From Hysterangium stoloniferum (Eukaryota > Basidiomycota > Agaricomycetes > Hysterangiales > Hysterangiaceae), in the NCBI GenBank assembly GCA_015178975.1, contig WHVD01000008.1, positions 1,302,001-1,366,000 of the forward strand: a stretch of DNA of 64,000 nt, written 5' to 3'. Positions 22,424 through 33,783 of the stretch are shown here, piece by piece (positions within the stretch are counted from its first letter, which is position 1; each line of letters opens with the position of its first letter). The position numbers and the translations under genes were made by a program. The notes beneath the pieces were generated by a model, which was not told the origin of the DNA, made no database searches, and saw nothing but the letters and a program-made list of their open reading frames with translations.

Positions 22424-23264
22424 CTCTGGGTCAGAGGAAGATGCGGGCAATTAGGGACGTGGGCCGAGCGAAAATAGAGACAGTTCATCCTGATACGTCT
22501 CAGTGAAATCACGCTTCACCGAAGTTGATATTCTGGTTCTTGACCTGTTGTACAAGTTCATCCTGTGACAGGTTGAAAAAGCGTCTACGTCAACGCTAGT
22601 AGGTTGGGTGCACTTGCTGTCTCTATTATACTCATGCATCTCAAAAGCCATTACACGTCGTACCTTCGGTATTCCTAAACCAGAATCCGACACTATTCTC
22701 CAATTGCTTTTCAGGAAAATTAGCGAAAATACACCTGTTCCTCTAGACAGTAATCGGTGTAATTCTGGTACCCCATGATCACACTTTTTCCAGAGATTTT
22801 TCGGGTTGTTTTTGGGAGTCCGCCGTCTTTGCAACGAAGATAAATTGATCGTTTCCGTATCAATCGAGTGAGGGTGCCAGACACAACACCCTTCCACGGG
22901 GAACCAATGGTGCTAGAAACCGCAGCAAGATAATTCTAGAAGGAGATTCCGGCTGTCTAGTTGTGTGCATTTAATAGCATCATGCTTTTTTAGTCGCCGC
23001 AGTGAAGGCGGTGCCGGACTTTCAACTGTATGGGGTAAGCCACATCTTTCAAATTGTATTGAAACGTCACGGTGTCACTGGTGTCAGTTAATAATTTATA
23101 GAGCGGTAAAGTTTTGAACCTTTTAAATGTAAGATATTGGAATTGCCATCAGCACGGCGTTGGAGTAGCTATACGCACATCATGGGTAATTGAATGCAGT
23201 GTCCCAACGGACCCCAGCTAGAAATTATAAGAGCAAGTTGGCAACAGATCACAGGACAGACACC
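22424..23264. repeat. Upstream block of BBE-like copy B
   Basis: Nearly the same sequence occurs before copy E (59090-59959) and, from about 22735 on, before copy C (45985-46558). It includes a 148-codon minus-strand open frame (22451-22897) that is only partly kept in the other copies and is not recognised as a protein family. The last 60 bases contain the TTATAA-type box (23225-23232) and leader. Confidence 0.7.
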
Positions 23265-25418
23265 ATGCTTCGCTCAGTGCTCCAATTGTTAGCGTTTCCT
23301 TTGCCTTTGTCCTTGACAATTTCATCAGTTTCTGGGAGGTCCACATCCCAATGCTTCACACAACCTGGTGACCTACACTTCCCAACGGCAGCAGAGCTTA
23401 CCAGATTCAATGCAACAATAGACGGTCGCTTGATGAATGTTGTACCCTCAGTGAAATTTTGTCAGTCAATTGGTGGATGTTCTGAGGCTCAGTGGATCGA
23501 TGGGAATTTCAGAAATGATATTATCGGTGCGTTGCTTCAAGTACGTCTGTCCAAACTGGAATAATGTTCTGCTATTCGATTATCCTGTTGGAGCTGACAT
23601 ATTTTTGTAGTATAATTGGGAACAGGTAATACTGTTTTGACCACCAAACAATATCACAAGTAGCGATATTGATCATCCGTTAGGATTATACTTCTACTCC
23701 CCCCTCGCTTTGCTTGCGCAATGGTACCGTTTGTGGACAGGGGAATGTACCAATACTTGGTGTGAATGCCACTACTGTACAACATATTCAGGTAATATAT
23801 GCCCTTATTCCTTTTGACCACATGCTTATATCCCACTTTCAAGGCTGCCGTGCGATTCGCAAAATTTCATAACTTGAAAATTGTTATCAAAGCCTCCGGT
23901 CATGATTACTTGGGTCGTTCCACCGCGAAAAATTCCTTCCTCATATGGACGCGTCATCTCTTGAATGTGACTTTTCACGATTCGTTCATAGTGGGTGACG
24001 TCGATCAAGGGAGTGCTGTCACAGCTGGGAGTGGCGTTGGATTATCCACCTTATACGCGCTCACAAAAGAACAGGGAAAAATCTACGTGGGTGGCTCGGC
24101 TGCCTCGGTCGTTGCCTCTGGCGGATACGTCCAAGGTGCTGGTCACTCTATCTTGTCTCCGACATTTGGTCTCGCCGCCGATAATGCTTTGCGTCCGTCA
24201 TATTTCCTTGGGTGTAACAGACAACTAACCCTCTCTCCCAGAGTTCGAGATAGTAATTGCAAACGGCACTTTATTGACCGTCAACTCGGTTTCTAATCCC
24301 GATCGTGAATTATTTCATTTCACGGCGTAACGTGTCTCTAATACAGTATACCTTTAGTTTTTTGGGCCTTACGTGGTGGAGGCGCCGGTAGCTGGGGAGT
24401 CATAGTTAGCACAACATTCCGCACATTCCCCACCTTCAACGCTGTCTATCACGTGGCCAACATTATGGTCAATAATACGGATCAAGTCGCCCAGTTGACC
24501 ACACTTCACGCGAAACACATCTTCGACTGGGACACCCTTCACCCCGGCCAATATTTTGTCTGGATTGCGACTCCACCCACCTTCGCCTTGTCTATTACTT
24601 CCATCTTCCCGAACACTACTATTTCCTTAGCAACATCGGCTCTCGCGCCGTTCCTGAACGGTATTACGTCACTTGGTTTCAATGCTAATATCACATCCGG
24701 GATGTTACTCGTTAACGATTTATTCAGCGAGGTGACGACTGACGGTGGAGGTACATTAGGGATCCTCGGATCCAGGCTCTTGCCCTCATCGACCTACAAA
24801 AATCATGTCACTCAGATCGGTCAAGTCACTAAGCAATTGTTTGACGATGGTGCCGAAGGGTAAGGAACGTCTGATTACATGTGGGTAGGTCTCTAATGTA
24901 CTATTGTGCAGTGTGCTAGTGCACTTGGTCGCTGGAGGTTTGTCCCTCTCAGCCTATGATACAATTCCCTTGTGACAAATTTCGATTCGACCCTCAGGAC
25001 AGGTGTCCAAGAATGCCGATATTGACTCTGCAGTTACCCCCAAGTGGCGAACAGCCAAGACCCATGTAAGGGACTGATGCATCTTCAGATTTACATTAGA
25101 TATCAAGTAACGTTTCCCTAGGTTATTGTCCTGCAAGGCTGGAATGAGTCAACCAGCCCTAGTGAGGTTGAAGCTATTCGTGAAGTCGTGACGAACACGC
25201 GCGTCCCCCTTCTTTCAGCATTAGCTGGGCCTGACGGTGGAGCTTATTCGAATGAGGCTGACGTCCGGGAGCCTAATTTCCAGACAACATTCTTCGGACC
25301 CAACTATGGTCGCCTCAGCCAAATCAAGAAAGCCTACGATCCGGACGCGATGTTTATCGTACCAACCGGAGTTGGATCGGAGAATTTCGACGTCGATACG
25401 TTGTGTAGAGTAGATTAA
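23265..25418 (+). CDS. BBE-like FAD-linked oxidase, copy B (9 exons, 567 aa)
   Basis: Paralogue of copy A with the same exon pattern: 23265-23540, 23611-23625, 23684-23791, 23844-24192, 24242-24304, 24358-24859, 24912-24937, 24998-25065, 25122-25418, total 1704 nt in frame. Every exon has exactly the length found in A. The signal peptide, FAD-linking His in KASGHDYLGRS, GSGVGLSTLY, GGGAGSWGVI and the BBE tail (FGPNYGRLSQIKKAYDPDAM) are present. Intron 4 starts GTCCGT rather than GTACGT, still a legal donor. Differences from A are scattered, mostly conservative substitutions such as PSGG to ASGG and NDIFGA to NDLFSE. A functional, probably secreted enzyme is likely; substrate unknown. Confidence 0.93.
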
Positions 25419-25775
25419 AATATTGAAGGGATTTGGGAATTTTGCGAGGTGGAGTATTTATTGAAAGCGTCATATCACCTGATACAACATATATATACAT
25501 GATGGGGAGCTTTGAAACTTAAAAGGCCATTCTTGGCGCCTTATCTAGTAAGTTTTACTGGCTCCAGCTCTGAGCCGTGAGCCGGGCCAAGCTGGGCCAT
25601 GCTCAACGGCCCAAGGCCTGGCTCTTGATGGTTTTCTTGTTGAGCGTTTCGTGCTGTTCCTAAACCGTATTTGTGGGAGTGAGATGCATTATAAACAAAT
25701 ACAAACAGACCTTATGTAACCCAAGGATGCAGTGATTGCCAACAGCAGTGACCCAAACCCCCTGATCCTTGTAAT
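25419..25775 (+). repeat. 3' flanking block of BBE-like copy B
   Basis: Matches 15491-15830 and 48710-49080, then stops abruptly after CTTGTAATCC, where retroelement DNA begins. This marks the left edge of the large transposon nest. Confidence 0.65.
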
Positions 25776-28260
25776 CCTATTACAGGATCTAAAGGACACC
25801 AAAATTTATGCTCAAGCAAGATCTGCCTTTAAACAATCATGAGAAGTACCCATCTTTGTTACCTGCTATAAAACCAAAACCAGAATTCACTTGGATGGAC
25901 TCTTGGGCCTCAGACTTCGACAACACTAACATCACCATTGAATGTGTCATCACGTACTGGAGCCATACACTCAAGAAAGCTGAATGTAATTACTCAGCCA
26001 CAGAATGTGAAGCATTAGCAGCCAAGGAGGGGCTGGTTCATTTCCAACCATTTATAGAAGGTGAACACATACTCCTCATCACAGATCACACAGCCTTGCA
26101 ATGGGCCAGGTCATATGAGAACACTAATCATATACTGGCCACATGGGGGGCAGTATATGCTGCATACCCTGGTTTAGAAATCTTACATTGTACAGGATGA
26201 CTCCACAGTAATGTGGATCCTCTATCCAGACTCACCCAAATACCTGACTTTGTGAGTCCCATCAGGAATGACCTACAGTCAATAGCATGGAGCTCTCTCA
26301 ACAAGGATACTAATGAGAGACTGTAAGCCTGGCACCCCAGGCATACCAGTGGACCTTTAGCTACTTATGTAATCATCCTGTTTTTCTCTGCTGCCCAGCC
26401 ATGTATCCTGTTTGTTAGTTCATCGAGCAATACACCGTGGTCCTATCAACCCGTGCAACCCGGACCCAGTGAGCCTATTTGACGAAAGGCTTCCACTTTT
26501 TTTTTTGATACCGACTTCTTTGCTTCATCGTGCCGTACTTCACTGTATTGGACTCCCGGACTTCTGGTGCATCCTCTGTCCCCCCAGCTCCATTTTATAC
26601 CCTGAAATCCTTGACCCTTCACATCCATCCATGGTTTCCAGTTCTTAATTCCTGCCCACTGCACCTACCTTTTCGAACCTTGACATCCGGAATTGGAGAT
26701 CAATATTCATCCCACTCGCTGCCACTCGTCGATGCAGGATCACCGCGACTTTTGCTGCCACCATCCAGTGTCAACTCCCCTTGTTGTTGAACACCAGACA
26801 CCTCAAGATATCATCCCCATATCACTATCACTGCCTTGTCATCCCACTGTTTAAGCACCCATCCTGTACATCAACGCATTTGACTCCCACGTAGCATGGA
26901 TCCCATAATGCCGTCTCTCCTATTCATCGCCATCACTGTTTCCGCTACCACACCCCTGTTTAGTCATGTGTCCTGTATGCCACCGCAGCCTTGCATATTG
27001 CCAGTACCCGGAATCAGCATCAGTAACCATTTAGTCCTTGGACACATTGAGGTGTTGGAGACCAATTGTCCCTGCATCACCCTCCAGCATTCCGATCCTG
27101 TTATGCACACTATCATCTTCAACTCGTGATTGGACCCTAATTCCTGGAATTATATGTTTGGACAAGTTGAAGTCCAGTTTTGGATTTCTCTTAATTGTTT
27201 TGTTTTTTCCCATCGGTATCAGATTCTGTCACCAGTTTTATCCTTGGAAGCAGACCCATCACAGACACTGCCGAACTTAGATGCCACAATTGCTGAAGAT
27301 AACTCTACTCTCATGTGAGGTAAATTGGGGTTGTGGATAAGTTTTTGTTTGGGGAGGAGTGTAAGCCTGGCACCCCAGGCATACCAGTGGACCTTTAGCT
27401 ACTTATGTAATCATCCTGTTTTTCTCTGCTGCCCAGCCATGTATCCTGTTCGTTAGTTCATCAAGCAATCTTGTTCTGTGACCACTACCTGCCTCTGGGG
27501 TTGGATCCCCCATGCTTGTGGTAAAAGGACAGAGAGGTGGATGACAGTGAACAGGCTTTGGGAGCCTCTGAATTCACTGCTCTGTCAAAGTTGGCAGCCT
27601 TCAGCTGCACACCAGTGTCACCTGTGGACCATCACTGGCACCTCCTAAACCATGACTGCAGCCTGGCAGCAGTCTTTTCTTCCTACCCACCCCTGACTCC
27701 AGCATTCACTTATGCACTAGCAATGCAAGACTTCAGTGTGCCTGCAGCCATCGTCGATGCCTGTTAGCAGGATCTCAGGTTCTTCCTGGGGCTTTGGCCC
27801 AAATGGCATGTGCTGTTCACTGGGCAAGTTCAGCACTAAGGTTGATCACATGGTGCAGCAAGGAGCACTTCCATCTGCAGACATACCTCTCAGACCTTTT
27901 GAGGTCATCTTAATGGATCTAATAACTGGGCTATCCTCCTCTGGGGAAAATTCTCATTCTCCAATTTTCATTGTGGTTGATAAACTAATGTGGTTTGTTA
28001 TCTGCGAATCTACTTCCTTGGAGGAGATGATCCTGTAGTCACTAGAGAATTGTCTGATAGCCCAATGGCTGATCAGTGGGTTCTTGAACTAGAGAACCAC
28101 CAACAAATGGCTAGGGACTCAATCACATGAGCTCAGGAAACCCAGGCTCACAGCTATAACAAGAAACAGAGACTGGTAGAAGAAATAGTGGAAGGAGACC
28201 ATGTCTTGGTTAATCCCCACTCCCTTGAACTAATTGAAGCCAAAGGCACATAGTTGAATA
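25776..28260 (+). pseudogene. Ty3/gypsy pol relic, interrupted
   Basis: RNase H region at 25808-26300 (ECVITYWSHTLKKAECNYSA, then LLITDHTALQW and HSNVDPLSRLTQ). A 1.15-kb element with terminal direct repeats interrupts it (26322-27469). Pol resumes with a linker at 27470-27870 and integrase core remnants at 27880-28035 (LRPFEVILMDLITGLSS, IFIVVDKLMWFV). Near 28100-28250 an integrase C-terminal piece reads DSIT.AQETQAHSYNKKQRL and EGDHVLVNPHSLELIEAKG. Stops and frame changes throughout. This lineage differs from the chromoviruses further right. Confidence 0.7.
26322..27469. mobile_element. TRIM-like element with 110-bp terminal direct repeats
   Basis: Direct repeats at 26322-26431 and 27360-27469 are almost identical, both starting TGTAAGCCTGGCACCCCAGG. 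The base run before the right repeat is GGGGAGGAG, a good polypurine tract. The 928-bp interior has no recognisable gag or pol. No target duplication was seen, so a deletion derivative of a larger element is equally possible. Confidence 0.55.
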
Positions 28261-29504
28261 AAAGTGAATACTGATTTAATTGACAAAACTCCTACATACA
28301 GATTAATTTGAATTTGAATCTCCTTTCTCAAGCTACACTACTTAACTCAAGTAAAAAGAGTTTACAAGTATGCTAAATGTAATAATACATTACAGATCTG
28401 CTTGAGAAGATCTCACCAGAATCGAACACATCTGAACTCCACCCTGCCAATGCAATCACAGTTATGGCAGCCATCTCCACCACCCCTAGCCTCCTCTTCA
28501 CATATGGTGGTGCATTCTTCATCTCGACCTCCTCTTATTGCCTGCATTGTGACAGACCCTGTTGATCACATCAAGCCTATCATTGGACAAGGCAAAAGCT
28601 TATGGACACTGGGTCTCCACCATATGTAAGTTGAAGCCAAGCTCCACTACAGTTATAGAGTTGTAATGTATTCAGGGGTTTCTCTTAGATAGCTCAATAT
28701 ATGCTATGTATAGTGTCACAGAGCTTCAACAATAAAACAAGCAAAGGTCCAGTAATTTAAATACTGATAGATTAATGAGCTGCACTATTAAGCTTAAACA
28801 ACTCAAATCAATGCTTATTTTGATTATTGAAAGGTTCAATAGAACAATATATGACTCTTTTAGCAAATAAAAGAACTATTCCTTGAGAATAAGGGCTATG
28901 TAGAAGCTGAGTATATGTGCAGTAACATAGCAGAGACTTGATATAAAGCTTCGGATTCTTGTATCTTATTTGTAACTATTAATAGATATTTAACAAGGTG
29001 CTAAATAATTTATTAATAGAGAAAATAATTTGTATTGAATTTCTTGTGTGCTTGTACTTGATTAATTCACTAGCTTAAGGGATGGGCCTTGAATAATCTA
29101 GTATTGGCAGGAATTTCAGTAAGGATACTTATTTTAGGTTTACTATGTATTTAGAAGCCCAAAGGTAGCTGTGAGGCTGGGGAAAACTTAGATGATTACT
29201 AAGTTCAAAAGTGCTGACAAAGATTCAAGATTCTGCAAGTGTAGGTGCTTGCAGTTAGTGTATCAGACTAAGGCTATTATTGTCCTTAGGATGATTAGAT
29301 AAGCTTCTGAGCTGTGCAGTAAAATATGTGTGAGATAGATGATTTTATTGGAAACTTGGCCCTCCTTATATACATTTTGATAACTATTTATTTAACTATT
29401 TATTTATTTTATGAGGTCATTATTTAGGTCATAATGACCTCATATTCTACTTATTTTTTACCCTTTATTTATCATGTGATTCCCCTCTCTGAGACAAGGG
29501 TTCC
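28261..29504. other. AT-rich, LTR-like debris
   Basis: No gene. A segment at 28626-28650 (GTAAGTTGAAGCCAAGCTCC) resembles part of the chromovirus LTRs, so part of the stretch may be an old plus-strand LTR. Confidence 0.35.
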
Positions 29505-30063
29505 AACCTTTGGCTTGAACACATTTTATTCACAATTATTCAAAAATCACCATTCCTCTCACCTGTCTTACCTGAAAAGATGCCCCTTGGAATTTTGCCA
29601 AGGAATGCTGAATGGCATTCTGTGATTTAAAAAGTGCATTCATGTCTGCTCCAATTTTGTCACACTGGAAACCTGACATCCAAATCATAGTGGAAACTGA
29701 TGCCTTGGATTATGTGCTTGCTGCTATTTTGTCCATTCTGGGCACTGATGGAGAGGTCCACCCAGTTGCCTTTTTGTCTCAGACATTCTCAGCTCCCAAG
29801 CTCAATTATGATGTTCACGACAAGGAACTACTGGCAACTTTTGAAGCATCTAAGACATGGTGACATTATCTAGAAGGATCTGGAATCCCAATAGATGTAT
29901 GTAACTACTGACCACAAGAATTTGGTCTATTTTTCCACCACCAAACTATTGACCCACCAGCAAGCCCAATGGTCTGAATACCTGTCCACCTTTAATATGG
30001 TAATCTGATTCCATCTTGGCTGCCTTGGCAGGAAACCCAATGCTATGACTACATGATGGGACA
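29505..30063 (+). pseudogene. Outer chromovirus RT end and RNase H
   Basis: Parallel to 35335-35880 of the inner element: SAPILSHWKPDIQIIVETDA, FLSQTFSAPKLNYDVHDKEL, then in another frame [15 protein letters not shown]. Stops and frame changes. It breaks off at GGGACA, where the solo LTR begins. Confidence 0.7.
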
Positions 30064-31448
30064 TGTTTTGTATTTCTAGGTTTTTCTCAATTTTTAACCA
30101 ATCTCCCCTAACAAATCACTAAAAACAAGTTTAAATGTATTTATATTGTGACAGAATTATTGTACAATAGTCTCCTGAAATTAACCTGAATTATTACAAT
30201 TTATTTCATATTTTTATCATTTATTTTGGGAGAACTATCAAATTTCTACTGTTTATTCAATATTGTCACATTTTGTGACAATTGTCACAAACACGAAACG
30301 GCTGAATAATGATAATGTCACACATGGAAACACTGTGACACACGCGGGGAAATTATGTAATCAGTGCACGCACATGAGAATCATCTTTGAGACGTGTGAG
30401 AATATTACATTAGCATATATGCTACCATGGAAAGTAGTAGAAACTCCTGGAATATTCCAGCAGATTCCAGGTAAAATAGCTAAAAATAGGTAAAACAAGT
30501 AGCTAGAACATTCTCCCATGTCTCAGATTTTACTGTATATAAGGAGCTCTGCTCCACCACTGAAATATAACTCAATTTAACTACATTTATCAGCCACATC
30601 AGTGTGCCACTGCATCAGCAGTTATATTCCACCCCTAGTTGGGCTGTTGGACAAATATATACAAACACTTAGTCACCTCTAGTTGAGCTGCTGACCTAAG
30701 CTAACTCAAGATCCCTTGTCACCTCTAGTTGAGCTTCTGACATAATAATCCTACCCCCTTGTCACCTCTAGTTGAGCTTCTGACAAACAATCTTGTTCCC
30801 TTTTGCCACCTCTTAGTTGAGTAGCTGGCTATCCTTTATTACTTATCCACCTCTAGTTGAGTTATTGGTTATCAATTAAAGTAATAAATATTTTAGGTTA
30901 TATTGAGATTAGGAATACATTTCTAATTTCTGCCCGGTTTTTGGCATAAATAAATACTGAGAATATTCTTGCAAGATCCTTAAGACTACATTAAGATCCT
31001 GATAAGTTAGTATCACAGTAGACCCTGTAGGTTGGTGTAAATAAAGCATATATTAGCCAAATAGTGTTTTATTCTATATCTAATCTTTTGACCTGTTTAT
31101 AAATATTTTTGCTGTTTGATAAATAGTATAAAATATATATAAACTAGCTAGAATCAAAGTCGAATCTAGTTTCAGAATCAGTGAATTGTTATTCATATTT
31201 TAGTACTTGTTTTCACAGAAAAAGAACAGCTTGCAAAAGCAGCTCTCAAAACCTTCTTTGTGAAGTAGGGTGCATATATTCAAGTAAACTCTTGACTTCA
31301 GGGGTTCTAAATCTATTCAGGCTGCCACTGATTAATATCAAATACTTAAATTATTTTACCTTGCAGTGAATTGAGTATTTGCACATTTTGATAGAGCACT
31401 GGACTCCTTTTTCAGAAGATAGTATTAAAATAAGGCTAATACATCACA
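30064..31448. mobile_element. Putative 1385-bp solo LTR
   Basis: Inserted into the outer chromovirus: the flanks rejoin to give a sequence colinear with the inner copy. It starts TGTTTTGTATTTC and ends CATCACA, with the 5-bp duplication GGACA on both sides (30059-30063 and 31449-31453). A TATATAAGG box at about 30535 is followed by six 44-bp repeats. No coding motif. Confidence 0.65.
30630..30870 (+). repeat. Tandem 44-bp repeat, about six units
   Basis: Units share CACCTCTAGTTGAGCT.CTGAC, starting near 30630, 30674, 30719, 30762, 30805 and 30847. Spacers differ. They lie just downstream of the TATA-like box of the putative solo LTR. Confidence 0.75.
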
Positions 31449-31706
31449 GGACATCTACACCACAGTGAATCTGCATAATTTTAAGCCTATTTTTTCATCT
31501 GAACAACTTTCCACATCAATCCAGGCTACTTACCTTATACATCCAGTCTTGCAAAGTGTTATTCACATGGATACCAAGAAATTACATTAAGATATATTAT
31601 CAGCAATCCCATTAGATCCCATTAACAAAGCACACCTCAAAAACCCAACAAATCCTGACCAGCCCCAATGGTCACTTGACCCACAAGGTTTCATAAGGCT
31701 TGATGA
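31449..31706 (+). pseudogene. Outer chromovirus pol fragment (spacer before integrase)
   Basis: Colinear with 35905-36145 of the inner element ([22 protein letters not shown] and related segments), with CpG sites changed to TG or CA. Cut by the inner element after GATGA. Confidence 0.7.
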
Positions 31707-32444
31707 TGTTACAACTGTGTCGCAACCCTATCGGTCCCCGAGGTTATCGCCACTTATCGACGATTCAAGTTACTACTCAAGTTACCACATTGGAAACCAT
31801 TGGCCCCCGAAGCTGACATACACTTTCGCGATGATCAAACTCCGTTTACGCCCATGTCAAAATATACTCATACTATCCGGTTAAACTTTTGATACATCCC
31901 TTTTATTATCATGATCCGTTCTATCCTATGTTTCACATGTCTATCTATATTTGTAGTCCTCGAACTATTTCCTTTTTCCCTAATTCCGCTCTCAGATATC
32001 TCTTTGGCCCCTGAACTAATCATAAACTTCCCGTTCCTAGTCAAGCTTATTGTTAATACCATTTTCTGCCTTTCTCCCTGTTAGTATTTTCTAGATGCCT
32101 GTTACTTGTATATGAGTCCACTGTAGTTGTAGTTACTAGGCAATCAGAATATCGACTCAGAATACCCTCATAAGTCTGTAACAGTCTCATACTAAGGATC
32201 CCCTCATCTGCCTTCACGTGCGCTCGCCCACTCCCGGCCCCGACCCCTTGGCCCGACACTCGACTTGTCCTTCGGTCCCGATCGGTATCTCACCAAAAGG
32301 AACTCTTTAGGATTAGTCTTTGCCCATCTGAAATTTAAGGACACACTACGGATATTTGTGAGGGTGTAGCACATAAGCTGAAGCCAAGTCCTTCCGATCG
32401 GTCCCTGTTGGCCACCGACATTAGTCAGTTTTCAGTTCTTAACA
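31707..32444 (+). repeat. 5' LTR of the chromovirus
   Basis: 738 bp, similar throughout to 38655-39394, with scattered transitions such as TCGCAACC against TCACAACC. It starts TGTTACAACT and ends TTCTTAACA. Confidence 0.9.
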
Positions 32445-32482
32445 GTATATTCTGATTTCACACTCACATTTTCCGTTTAATC

Positions 32483-33783
32483 ATGCCTCCGAGAAAAAAA
32501 GATGCCAAGCCAAGCGGCAAAGCAGAATCTTCCACTCTCAAGTCTCCTTTCCTGTATACAGCCCAAGCTACTCAGAGAACCCCGGTACCAGAAACCTCCG
32601 AAGAATCTCGCTTTTGGAGATTACTGGCAATGCTGAAGAAGTAACTGAAGCAACCAAACCTGAAGCAACTGAAGAGGTTAACAACCAACCAGCTCTGGAA
32701 CACAAACCCGAGGATGGCGACCAACCTCAGACTAGTGGTTCCAAGAAGTCCACGAAAAAGAAACTGGCTCTCGACCCTGAAGAGACATGGGAATTGTTCT
32801 CAGGTACCCTAGGATCCCTTAACGAATTCCTTAGAAGCAATATCAAGGAAAAGGAACCTGGGCAAACCCGAGTTAACAAACCCGAACCATTCACTGGCTC
32901 AAACCCGAAGAAATTGCCGACATTTCTTATGCAATGTCGATTCAACTTTCGGGACCGCCCGGCTGCATTCGCAACGGATGACCGAAAGGTAAACTTCACA
33001 CTCTCATACCTTAAGGATTCCACAGCAGCCTGGTTTGAACCCGCATTCTCTGGCCTCACCTCCGAAGACCCTGATTGGCTTCACGATTGGGATGCCTTTG
33101 TTGAGGAACTCGAAACCAACTTCGGTCCCTACGACCAAACCGGCGATGCTGAAACTGCGCTTTCTAATCTCAAAATGAAAGACACCCAGCGCATCACCGA
33201 TTACATCGTCCAGTTCAACAACCTCGCCGCGCATTGCGACTGGGGCGATTCAGCCCTCCATTACCAGTTTTACTCTGGCCTCCTGTCTCGCCTCAAAGAC
33301 GAAGTTTCCAAAGGAGAGACTGGCAAACCGAAGACCCTCCCTCTCATGCATCTGAAAGCCCAAAATGCAGATGCCCAATACTGGGAACGACATTCGGAAA
33401 TTAGTCACAAAAACCCCTCGGACAAGAAATCATCGGAACAATAAGAACGCCGACAAGTCTGGTAATCAAAACACCAACAACAGTGGCAACTCGACCTCCA
33501 ATAAGAAGTCCGAAACAAAGGGTCTAACGACAAAAAAGGCAAGGGCACACAGTCAAATAAGTCTCAAGATAAAGACAAACCTGACTTAACTGGCAAACTC
33601 GGCTCCGATGGCAAGCTCCTACCACAGGAAAAGCAACACTGAATGGACAACAACCTTTGCTTGTTGTGCACAGATCCCGGACACTGAGTCACCACATGCC
33701 CAAAAGCCACCAAAGCCCGATCGGCCAATATAGCCACGACCTCACAACCAGCTAAGCCGGCTGCCGAGTCGAAAAAAGATTAA
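32483..33783 (+). pseudogene. Chromovirus gag
   Basis: Likely start MPPRKKDAKPSGKAESS at 32483. A frameshift near 32610 moves to the frame of 32614-33444, which holds the capsid-like domain (LPTFLMQCRFNFRDR, YLKDSTAAWFEP, FVEELETNFG). A further change of frame leads to a zinc knuckle at about 33650-33705 (CLLCTDPGH.VTTC), where the expected Arg or Trp codon is TGA (33685). Another TGA lies at 33640. Confidence 0.8.

Noticed and set aside
30630..30870. CRISPR-like array
   Set aside because: Repeats are degenerate, spacers are not uniform, and the context is an LTR in a eukaryotic genome.
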